From positions 363,040-427,039 of the forward strand of contig NW_020167546.1 in assembly GCF_001641265.1 (NCBI RefSeq): a DNA stretch of 64,000 bases, read 5' to 3'. How positions within the stretch are numbered: the stretch's first letter is position 1; each line of letters opens with the position of its first letter. The notes below the pieces were generated by a model. It was not told the DNA's origin. It searched no databases and saw only the letters and a list, made by a program, of their open reading frames with translations. Of this stretch, positions 54,505 to 64,000 are shown one piece after another. Source of the DNA: Pseudogymnoascus destructans. Taxonomy: Eukaryota > Ascomycota > Leotiomycetes > Thelebolales > Thelebolaceae. A program made the translations under genes and the position numbers.

Positions 54505-55449
54505 AGCCGAAAACCTCAGCCTATGAGCTCTCTAAAAGCATAATTCTCCACTCTGGAGCTACAATTCACGTCTGCAACGACCGTACGAGGTTCTACAATA
54601 TCCAAGAATGTCAAGATAATAGCTACCTCTTAGCTGGAGACCAAAGGGTGAAGATTGAAGCGTTTGGGTCTGTAGATATTACAGTCCAAAACGGGAAGAT
54701 AAGAAGTCTCTACGGACTATCACCCTTACAGATACGGCTCTCGTTTCATCCTTCCACACTTCAGTCGCTTCTCTTAGATGATTTATCCAAAAGGGAGTTC
54801 ATTGGAATACCGCCGCACAAGGACTTACGTACGGAGATCAACTGTTCTGCAACACTCCAATGCTTCATGGACAATGGGTTCTTGAATACATCAAAAATGA
54901 GCCTACCCGAGCTGTTTATAGCACTCAGGATCAACAGGACAACGTTGTCCTATCTTCGTACGGACCTCGTAAGGACCTAAAAGGCACTGCAAAGGAATGG
55001 CATAACCGCATGGGACACCTAAACCAAAACGCCATTAGAAAACTCCAAGAGAAGACCGCTGGAGTTATCGTCACAGACCTAGACTCGTACGATACTCAGT
55101 GCGAAGTATGCCGACTTACGCATGCTACAAGGCAGATTTCTAGAAGATCTACACCACGCTCAAAAGTGCCATATGAGAAGGTCCACCTTGACCTAATCCA
55201 AATGCCAGAGGCGTAAGATGGCAGCACACAAGCCTTACACTTCCTATGTGATAATTGCCGCATGAACCACGTCTATACTATTAAGGATAAAACACAAGGA
55301 ACGCTCCTACAGACGATTAAGGACTTTGTGAGCTACGTACGGAAGATGGGGGTTCCAAATCCGCATATTCCACCTAGATGGTGAAGCCTCACTTGAAAAT
55401 GAATGGGAGGGTTGGATTAAGGATGAAGGATATGAAATCCACATCTCTC
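54465..55449 (+). pseudogene. Copia H pol: protease and integrase zinc region
   Basis: The protease reads LSKSIILHSGATIHVCNDRT, with H in place of the catalytic D of DSG. After a frameshift near 54870 the integrase zinc region follows (KEWHNRMGHLNQNAIRKLQ, CEVCRLTHATRQ), a stop at 55214-55216 and further readable codons (DNCRMNHVYT, shifted IFHLDGEASLENEWEG) up to 55449. There gypsy F copy 2 starts. RT and RNase H are absent. Confidence 0.82.
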
Positions 55450-55702
55450 TGTTACGATATCAAGTGCGCCTTGCAGCTCGAGTGGGGGTTCAGGGGTGTG
55501 GGGAGCTTTCCGGGGTTGGAGCGAATTTTTCAGTTGTGGAGTGAATTCTCAGAACTGGTCTCGCTAAAGAGAATTCACTCCACAATAGCTGTATATAGAT
55601 CGAGCCACTGCTCGAGTGCTCCTCTTCTCTTTCCTTTCTTCTCTAGATTGAGTTTAATTCATAATACCCAACTGGCGCCCTATGCCTTGGTGAACCGTGA
55701 CA
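55450..55702 (+). repeat. 5' LTR, family F, copy 2
   Basis: 253 bp, the same as 37836-38088 except for rare changes (for example GAATTTTTC for GAAGTTTTC). Confidence 0.93.
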
Positions 55703-56160
55703 TAAAACTCAATCTCTCTTATACCTCTTTTCCTGCTCTTTGAGCTGAACCCTCTTCTGAAATCGAAATCGAAATCCACTCTTTGAAAACCCCAGAACCA
55801 GAAACCTTATCCTGAAGTCGATTCCAGGACGATCTCCAGGCAACCCCTCAAAGTTGGCTTTCGACAGTCAGCTCGACACACACACACCACCTTCGCAAGT
55901 CAGACCTTTTACAACGCTCCCTCGACAAGGATGTAACTGTGAGGGAAGTGCGCTCCTCTCGAGTGGCTCCTACGGCCAACAACTGCACAATAGGGCCTTT
56001 GGCAATATGTGTCTGACTTGACGATATAAACCGAAATTGAAATAGCAACTCGCTATGGCTTATACAGCTGAAGAAAAAGCTGCAATGGCAGCTCGAAATG
56101 ATCCAGAACAAGACCAGGAATCCCTGGCAGAAGGAGCATCAATTCCAAGCTCTGCAAACC

Positions 56161-57096
56161 TGTAATGGTGGGTGCACCAGATATGAGAATCTAGCCACCC
56201 AAGGAAGGGATGAATTTACTAAGACAACACACTGTCTTAGGAAACAGAGCCAAAGGGTCGTAGCTTAGACTATTCCACAACGCAACAATCAGGTGTATGA
56301 TGTGGTGAAGTGGTTTAGACAAGTTGCAACAAATGTTGAGTCTGAGAACTCAGGGGTAAGTCAGAGGTTAGCACCTCACTGACTTTTCAAAAACAGAGAA
56401 TAACAAGATCAATGCTTGGAAGCTTGGAAAAGATGTAGAAGTATGTGCTAGTCGATTTAATGTATTGCCTGCTTGCCCTTTCTTAAGGAAAGGGCAATCC
56501 TATTTATGCCAAAGGAGTGTAGTTCTCTCATTTTCCATGACTTTCCATGACTAACCAGGCTTGGTAAATGTATTAGAAATCAAGTGCGACCCACAACTAG
56601 CTTGCTAATCATGTAGTGAACGTAAGAGAATCCCATAGAACCATCTCTTGGGTTCCTAGCCTATAGGAAGTGAAAAGGAGGTCCAAGGTCAGAGTACCTA
56701 TAGACAAATTATGTCATAACTTAACCAATCTTGTGGGTAACTAAGGAGCGATGACGTGTAATGAATCATAGAGGGTTGTAGAAGCTTCTAGAGCTATCGT
56801 TCATGTTCCTAGGCCTCTAGTTGGTAGAGATATGCCATGTGGTAGTATTGGCCCACCCCCTTAAGGAGGAGATTTTCTTAATAACTTGTTCAATGAATGT
56901 CCAAATGATATGCCATGATGTATGTAGCATAAACAGATGTAGTAGAAGAGTTTGCAGCAATCGTTGAGTAGTATTGCTTCTGTTGTTGGTGTGATAAGCC
57001 AAGATATGTATGGTGACTTGTAGGTTTGAGGAGGAGATTTCTAAGTTTGCTCTTGAGTTTGATAGCAAACTGAGTGCAACGAATGTCAGTATGACA
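56161..57096 (-). repeat. Solo LTR, family A
   Basis: Inverse 936-bp LTR, TGTAATGGTGG ... AGTATGACA. Flanks AAACC (56156-56160) and AAACT (57097-57101) are a 5-bp duplication with one C-to-T change; copy 1 shows the empty site. Confidence 0.94.
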
Positions 57097-57273
57097 AAAC
57101 TAAACCAATGAACTTCATGATCCTAATTTCAAATCCAAAACCTTCCTTCACACTCTGGGCAAAACAGCTCAAGAGAGACATGAATCTATACTTGCAAATC
57201 GACATGAAAAGGCTGAATGGAATGTTGAAACCTTTGACGAATTCCAGAAACTATCTGTCGCCAACCAGAAAAT

Positions 57274-57691
57274 TGTTACGGCTATAGTAACATGATGTCA
57301 TGGTTACAGGGCCAGGGCCTAGTAACGTGACGTGTGAGTCACATAACGTGACGTGTGAGTCACAGTGGGAAGCGGGGTAGGCTGCCATGTGACGGGGCTA
57401 ATGGATAGTTGCAGAAACTAGTGGATATTGGATAGTTGAGCTATCCACGAACTATCCTGAATATCTAGCTATCCGCCAACTATCCAGATTACCCATGAGG
57501 CACGACGCCACTATATAAGTAGATAGTATTTCCTTAGATAGGAGCTTGGTGCTCAACTCAATATAGTATTCTTTACAATACTGTAACGTGTTACTTGGAA
57601 AGCCTTTGTGTCTAATCCCCTGCCTCCTCTGTCAAGTCAACCTTACGCAAGAAACCTCTGTGTCTTCTATCATTTAGAAGTCAGCATTACA
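57274..57691 (+). repeat. Solo LTR, family D, in F gag copy 2
   Basis: 418 bp, apparently identical to 38719-39136 and flanked by the same AAAT, at the same codon. Confidence 0.92.
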
Positions 57692-58799
57692 AAATGGCAT
57701 GGACTTTGCACAAGAACATTCTTCGGGACTATTTGGCCCTAGCAGAGGACTCAAATTCGATACTGGCTGAAAAGGATGATGCCATTCTCCAGTTACAGGA
57801 ACTGATCCAGAGCAACGAGCAACAAATCACAGAGCAACAAACAATTCAGAATATCTTGAAAAGCAAACCCAACAAGCTCTGGAGAATGAACCAGGACACC
57901 ACTCTTACAGTCGACTGTCAGCTCGGATTCCAGACCCTCCAATCCTCACAGATTGGATAGAGCCAGCATTTGAAGACTGGGTTGTGAAAATTCGCCTCAA
58001 GCTCGAAGCCAACATTGATCATTTTCCAACACAGACTTTACAAATGAGCTACATTCAGAGTCGACTAGGAGGACTGGCAGTTCGACATGTCAATCCAAGG
58101 CTTTGACCAAACTCTACAAACAAACTGCAGACAGCAAAGAAATTCTTGAACTTTTGGAAAAAGTCTTCAGTGATCCCGATCAAAGTCACACAGCTCAAAG
58201 TGAGTATCGGAAGCTGTATCAGAGAAACAACACCTTTGCAGTGTTCTGGGCCGAGTTCCAAAGGCTCATGACAGAGCTTGATTAATCTGAAGAAACTTTG
58301 CTAGATGACTTGCGCTTCAAAGTCAACCACAGATGCAGAAAGCCTTAGTGGCTGAAGTTGGAGCTACTACACTTCACGAGTTTGCAAAGAAATGCATGCT
58401 CCTCGACCAGAACATCCAGCGGATCAAGGAACAAGAAGAAAAAAGGAAGCCAAAGTCATTTTCGAACAACATGGGCCAAACTCAAAGTCAGGGCCAGGCA
58501 CTTCAAACTTCAGTCCCTCAACCTACAATAGATTCGAACATGCAAAACAAGACACAGAAGCTGTATCGACCACCGCATCAAGATCCAGCAAAAGAAATGC
58601 TCATGAAACTTGGGAAATGCTTCATATGCCGACAAAATGGACATCGAGCTCGAGACTGTCCCCAGAAGCTCAAAGCTCAAGTGAATGAGGTATCTACAGC
58701 TGAGTCTATCATTGATTCGGAAAACGAATAGCCTCTAGACAAGTCATCACTAGAGGCAGTGCAGCCAGAATTGCAGCTTCTTCCTCGAGATCCAGTTTT

Positions 58800-59993
58800 G
58801 ATCCGGACACCCCTTTCTTAGCTACTTGTAGAATAGGAAAATACAAAGCTATTGTCCATGCATTGATCGATACTGGTGCCACAGGTGGAAACTTCATTAA
58901 TGCTGCTGATGCAGAAAGAATATGTGAAATCGAAGGGATAGCCCCAGTCGAACTTGTGAAGCCAAAACAAGTTGAAGGATTCAATGGAGAGGCTGCCCCT
59001 GCTATCACACATGCTATATATCCTCGACTACAAGTGGGAGAGCATGTGGAAAGCCTATGTCCATTATTCATCACTTCGCTAGGAAAACATTCCATCATTC
59101 TCGGGAAAGCTTGGATGAAGCAACATGGAGTTGTTCTCGATATGATCAATGATCAAGTCCTCTTCACTGGAGATTATTGCAACCATTCTATACCAGATCG
59201 AGCCCTCGAAACAGAGTATATCGAAAAGCAAAAGACAAAGGCCAAAGAAGAAAGCCAAAGAAATGCCTCCTCCGGAACCTGCTCCGAAAGTGGAAAAACC
59301 AAAACCTTGCACCATAGCAATGATTGGCGCAGCACCATTTCGAATGCTCATGAAGCAAAGAGGAGCTCAAGTCTTTGCTATATCAATGGAGGACATAATC
59401 GAGCACAAGAACAAGACCAAAACTGAAGAAATTGACTCTCGACTGATCCTTCTGAAGGAATTTCATGAATTTTTGGATGTTTTTTCAAAAATGGCAGCAG
59501 ACAAGCTACCTCCCCATCGACCTTCAAACCATCATATTGAACTCGAAGGTGATGCAAAGCTGGGATATGCACCACTCTGGAATATGTCAAAGGAAGAACT
59601 TGATTTGGTCGAAGAATATGTCTTCGAGCACTTGCCAAAAGGGTTCATTGAAGCAAGCAAAGCCCCATACTCTTCACCCATTATGTTTGTAAGAAAGCCA
59701 GGTGGTGGTCTTCGATTCTGTGTTGACTACAGGAAGCTAAATGCCATAACGAAAAAGGATCGATATCCCATACCACTCATTGATGAAACACTGGCCCAAG
59801 TCATAGGAGCAAAATATCTCACCAAACTGGACATTCGACATGCCTTCAATCGAATTCGAATGCAGAGAGAAGAAGATGAAGACCTCACTACATTCAGAAC
59901 TCGATTTGGATCCTACAAATACAAGGTCATGCCCTTCGGACTCACAAATGGTCCAGCAACATTCCAGAGGTACATGAATGAAACCCTCATGGA
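58800..59993 (+). pseudogene. Gypsy F protease and N-terminal RT, copy 2
   Basis: The protease reads CRIGKYKAIVHALIDTGATG with an intact DTG and ILGKAWMKQHGV. A frame change near 59150 leads into a 349-codon frame with the linker and RT (FHEFLDVFSKMAADKLPPHR, LRFCVDYRKLN, LTKLDIRHAFNRI, MPFGLTNGPATFQRYMNETL), cut at 59993 by a family A LTR. Confidence 0.88.
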
Positions 59994-60935
59994 TGTCATA
60001 CTGACATTCGTTGCACTCAGTTTGCTATCAAACTCAAGAGCAAACTTGGAAATCTCCTCCTCAAACCTACAAGTCACTATACATATTTTGGCTTATCACA
60101 CCAACAACAAGAGCAATACTACTCAACGATTGCTACAACCATCTATGATTCATTACACATCATCGCTCCTTAGTTACTGGGCCGATATTACCACATAGCA
60201 TATCTCTACAACCCTCTATGATTCATTACATGACATCACTCATACTACCACATGACATATCTCTAACAACTAGAGGCCTAGGAGCATGAACGATAGCTCT
60301 AAAAGCTCCTACGAACCTCTATGATTCATTACATGTCATCGCTCTTTAGTTACCCACAAGATTGGTTAAGTTCTGACATAATTTGTCTATGACATAATTT
60401 GTCTATGACATAATTTGTCTATGACATAATTTGTCTATAGGGGTACTCTGACCTTGGACCTCCTTTTACTTCCTATAGGCTACGAACCTAAGAGATGGTT
60501 CTATGGGATTCTCTTATGTCGACTACAGTTACCAAGCCTGGTAAGTCATGGAAAGTCTTGGAAAATGAGAGAACTATACTCCTTTAGCATAAATAGGATT
60601 GCCCTTTCCTTAAGAAAGGGCAAGCAGACAATACAGTAAATCGACTATCACATACTTCCACGTCTTTTCCAAGCTTCCAAGCATTCATCTTGTTACTCCT
60701 TGTTTCTGAAAAGTCAGTGAGGTGTTAACCTCTGACTTACCCCTGAGTTCCCAGACTCAACATTTGTTGCAACTTGTCTGAACCACTTCACTACATCACA
60801 CACCTGATTGCTGCGTTGTGGAATAGTCTAAGCTACGACCCTTTGGCTCTGTTTTCTAAGACAGTGTGTTGTCTTAGTAAATTCATCCCTTCCTTGGGTG
60901 GCTAGATTCTCACATCTGGTGCACCCACCATTACA
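59994..60935 (+). repeat. Solo LTR, family A (16-bp repeat variant)
   Basis: 942 bp with perfect duplication ATGGA (59989-59993 and 60936-60940), splitting the RT codons for LMDYLNQF. It has the four-unit ACATAATTTGTCTATG repeat, like 21671-22612 and 26341-27178. Confidence 0.95.
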
Positions 60936-62009
60936 ATGGATTACCTCAACCAATTCGTCACCGCATACATGGATGACATTCTTATCTACAGTGCTACTCG
61001 AGCAGAGCATACAGAGCACATAAGGAAAGTCCTACAGAAGCTTCGAGAAGCTGGACTGCAAGCAGATATCTCAAAATGTGAGTTTTTCGTCCAAGAAACC
61101 AAATTCCTAGGACTCATTGTGGGAGTCAATGGCATTCGCATGGACCCTGCAAAGGTTTCTACTATATTGGAATGGGGAACTCCAAAATCGCTCAGGGATA
61201 TGCAAGCTTTCATTGGATTCTGCAATTTCTATCAAAGGTTCATCCGAAATTACTCCAGCATCATGAGGCCATTGGTGAACCTTACCAGAAAGGATCAGAT
61301 ATTCGAATGGACTCATGCATGCCAAACTGCATTCGAGCTGTTGAAACAAACAGTCACAGAAGCTCCTGTCTTGAGGCATTTCGATAGAAACAAGACAGCC
61401 TATGTCGAAGCAGAATCCTCAGACTTCATCTCATCAGGAGTCTTGTCACAAAAAGATGATCAAGGGGTTCTACATCCAGTGGCATACTTCTCGAAAAAGC
61501 TAGCACCTGCAGAATGCAATTACGAGATATATGACAAGGAATTGCTTGCAATCATCAGATGTTTCGAAGCATGGAGACCAGAACTTGAAGGGACAGATTT
61601 TCCAGTCCAAGTCTTGTCTGATCACAAAAGCTTGGAATACTTCATGTCCACCAAGAAGCTGACAAGAAGACAAGCTCGATGGGCTGAATTCCTCTCTCGA
61701 TACAACTTCCAGATCATCTATAGGCCTGGGAAGCAAAATGGAAAAGCAGATGCTTTGACTCAAAGGCCTGGTTGCAGAGCAGAAGGCAATGATGAGGATG
61801 ATCGACAAAAGCAACAGCTTCAGGTGTTGCTACCACCTTCGAGGCTACATCCAGACATTCAGAAACTCGAAGAACAAGGCCAAACAGCTCAGCTAGCTCC
61901 ACTGGAAACTCATATCAGAGAAATGACAATTCTTGAGAAAATCCAAAAGTCTCAACTGGAAGACAAATTCTGCAAGGCTACACTACAGAAGCTTGAGTAT
62001 GGTGATTGA
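60936..62009 (+). pseudogene. Gypsy F C-terminal RT and RNase H, copy 2
   Basis: Continues directly after the LTR: AYMDDILIYS (catalytic YMDD), FLGLIVGVNGIRMDPAKV, LRDMQAFIGFCNFYQRFI, then RNase H (VEAESSDFISSGVLS, with E in place of the first catalytic D; DKELLAII; LSDHKSLEYFM) and KADALTQRPG. 357 codons, ending at 62009. Confidence 0.9.
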
Positions 62010-63301
62010 ACAAGCAAAGAGGTTGCATTGGCTTATTGCGAACTCAAAAACGGCATGCTAGATATCAAAATCGAGTTAGGGTGCCAGAAACCATTCAGGT
62101 GGACTCGTCGAGAGAAGTTCATGAACAACCTTCTATGGGACATCCAGGAGCTGGAAAGATGCTGCGAGTCATGAAACAGCACTATTACTGGCCAAACATG
62201 GACAAAACAATAGTTCGATATGTCAAAAACTGCCGTAGTTGTCAAAGATGAAACCATCTCGAGATGCCTACAATGGACTTCTACAACCAATCCCTATTGA
62301 CAGTCGACCATGGATAGATATATCAATGGATTTCGTGACAGGATTACCACTCTGTGAAGGGAACAATGCTATCTTAGTTGTTGCATGCAGGTTGACGAAA
62401 GAAAGACATTTCATTCCGTGTTTCGCTGGGCAAGAAGGGACTACTGCAGAAGCTACAGCACAGCTCTTACTTTGACATGTATGGAAGCACCATGGTCTAC
62501 CAAACTCGATAATATCAGACAGAGGTCCTCAGTTCATTGCAGAAGTCTGGAGTTTTGCTCTGCAAAATTTGGAAAATTTCAGCCAAACTTTCAACTGCCT
62601 TCCTTCCCCAGAAAACAGATGGACAGACTGAGCGATTCAATGCAGAGCTCGAACGCTACTTGCGAGCTCATGTGAACTATCTTCAAGGCAATTGGGTTTC
62701 ATACTTGTGCATGGCGGAGTTTGCTGCCAACAGTGTGCCATCAGATGCAACCAAGACAAGCGTGTTTTTGCGTAACAAGGGCTATGAACCAAGAATGAGC
62801 TTCGATACAGAGCAGCAAGCATATCACGAAGCCAAACAAGAGCACAAGAACATAGCTCAGACCATGGCAAAGGTTTGGGAGTTTCTGCAGGATGAAATCA
62901 CGCTCTCGCAAGCAAAAATGGAACATTTCGCAAACAAGAAAAGGAAACCTGCACCACGCTATCAAGTGGGAGACAGAGTATGGCTTTCAACTCAAAATAT
63001 AAAGACACAGAGGCCATCAAAGAAGCTAGACCACAAGCAAGTGGGACCTTTTGAAATTCTAGAGTGAATTGGGCAAGTTGCATATCAGCTCAAACTTCCA
63101 AACAGCATGAAGATTCATCCAGTCTTTCATACCAATCTATTAAGACTCGACTCGAATGATGCAATCGAAGGGCATCAACAGGAGCCAGAGCCTCCAGTTA
63201 TTGTCAATGGCGAAGAGGAGTGGGAAGTGGACGAAATCCTCGACTCAAAAGTTATACGAAAAAAGCTTTTCTACAAGGCAGCTTGGAAGAACTACTGTTA
63301 A
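62006..63301 (+). pseudogene. Gypsy F integrase and chromodomain, copy 2
   Basis: Pieces in changing frames: zinc region HPGAGKMLRVMKQHYYWPNM ... CRSCQR (62006-62251), core ISMDFVTGLPL (62239-62475), SDRGPQF-like region about 62515, TDGQTERFNAELERYL (62537-63067), KQVGPFEILE, then KIHPVFHTNLLR and a chromodomain start EWEVDEILDSKV ... YKAAWKNY that stops at 63301 without its C-terminal helix. At least four frame breaks. Confidence 0.85.
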
Positions 63302-63320
63302 CCTCCTTAAAGCAATACAG

Positions 63321-63608
63321 TGGACTCGAATTGCATGGAACGATTGCATTACTAATACAACAATTCAATGCTACTTCGTCAAGTTAACAGTAGTTAAGAA
63401 ACCAGTTGAGATTAAGGTTTGAGAGGCTGATGAAATTGCTGATCAAGAGGCCTCCTTCAAGCTTAAATGGCATAGATACTAGAGGTTTAAGATCTATTGA
63501 CAATTAAAGAATTTGTTAACCCTCCTGCTAAAGAGATCGATGATCTGGATGATGAATAGAGACAATTATCGAAACTTACAGTCAAGATCAAGAAGATAAT
63601 ATAGGAGA
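63321..63608. other. Unassigned sequence after gypsy F
   Basis: No supported gene and no family F 3' LTR. A plus-strand phrase FVNPPAKEIDDLDDE near 63510 looks protein-like but is too short to place. Confidence 0.45.
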
Positions 63609-63885
63609 TGTTTACGATGGTCATAGAGGTCATGATGCCAGTCCAGGAAAAGTAATCTAGATTGAATCTAAAGAGAGAAGAAGAAGAAGAAGGAAGGAAG
63701 GTGAGGCTATTCCTCATAACATACAGTTGTCTGCTTAGCGGTTGTAACCTTGGTGGCTAAGGCTACACCCATAATCCCCATAACAACCGTAATAACCATA
63801 ATAACCGTAACAACCGCGTAACAACCGTAACAACCGTAAAACAACCGTAACAAGCTGTGACAAGCTGTAAGCTATAATCGTAACA
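63609..63885 (-). repeat. Family C LTR, inverted copy
   Basis: TGTTTACGATGGTCATAGAGG ... ATAATCGTAACA is the reverse complement of 21087-21348 with indels in the GTTACGGTTGTT-rich part. No target duplication (GGAGA left, CTACC right). Confidence 0.8.
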
Positions 63886-64000
63886 CTACCCCCCCCCCCC
63901 ACTAAGATTGATCTCCTGATCAAGAGTAAGATCATTGTGGCTTCTGTGGGTATTTTCGAGGGAAAGCTTGTGTGAGTTCAGGTGCATTGTTGAAGTTTGT
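63886..64000. other. Window end, no gene seen
   Basis: A C-homopolymer (about 63889-63900) is followed by unassigned sequence to the window edge. Confidence 0.5.

Larger units (their letters stand above)
56055..58731 (+). pseudogene. Gypsy F gag, copy 2
   Basis: Starts MAYTAEEKAAMAARNDPEQ at 56055; interrupted by two solo LTRs. The pieces 57694-57960, 58103-58285 and 58333-58731 have the same sequence and the same stops as copy 1, ending with the knuckle CFICRQNGHRARDC. Confidence 0.85.
55450..63320 (+). mobile_element. Ty3/gypsy element F, copy 2, with three solo LTRs inside
   Basis: 5' LTR 55450-55702, then gag, protease, RT, RNase H, integrase and part of a chromodomain up to about 63301. 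Nested: family A solo LTR 56161-57096, family D solo LTR 57274-57691 (same position as in copy 1), family A solo LTR 59994-60935. The protein is readable end to end but broken in many places, and no 3' LTR of family F follows. Confidence 0.92.

Overview
The window is fungal nuclear DNA from a filamentous ascomycete, plausibly a Dothideomycete (this rank is an inference). The evidence is short introns of 43-56 bp with GT-AG ends and CTAAC-like branch points, ascomycete-type host proteins (SPT6, a ferric reductase, casein kinase 1), and the set of Ty3/gypsy chromoviruses, Ty1/copia, pogo/Fot1, hAT and MULE elements. Only three stretches look like host genes: the C-terminal half of SPT6 (1790-3777, minus), a complete six-exon ferric reductase (13742-15740, plus) and a complete single-pass membrane protein (51644-52453, minus). 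Nearly everything else is transposons, their solo LTRs and broken captured genes.

Layout. 1-1289 is an integrase fragment of gypsy family A. SPT6 ends abruptly at a single N (3778), where a full-length family A element begins (3779-10499, 936-bp LTRs that look nearly identical). 10500-13741 holds LTR debris, an AT-rich block, a MULE fragment and a MITE-like inverted repeat, followed by the ferric reductase. 16501-20293 holds a deleted MULE, a helicase pseudogene and a casein kinase fragment, all on the minus strand.

20463-24486 is a Ginger/KRBA2-like integrase gene cut by three separate solo-LTR events with clean target duplications; removing them on paper restores one open frame. A hAT element (24487-28782) abuts it, contains a pogo element (25877-28503), and that contains another solo LTR (26341-27178). 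28783-33583 has a palindromic minisatellite, a zinc-cluster regulator relic and a second helicase pseudogene. 33584-37628 is a copia pol.

From 37836 comes gypsy F copy 1, which carries a solo LTR in its gag and is split by a full-length gypsy E on the minus strand (40869-47779, TSD TGATC). Gypsy E carries an extra antisense reading frame with a Zn2Cys6-type cysteine pattern. A pogo transposase with one premature stop (48591-50255) and the membrane-protein gene follow. A copia fragment H (53104-55449) is interrupted by gypsy F copy 2 (55450 to about 63320), which has the same solo LTR at the same gag position plus two further family A solo LTRs. The window ends in a family C LTR.

Insertion order can be read from nesting: Ginger-like, hAT and F/copia elements are hosts, while family A LTRs are the most recent and most numerous guests (one full element, five solo LTRs, two fragments). 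All coordinates and reading frames were worked out by eye; no alignment or database search was run.
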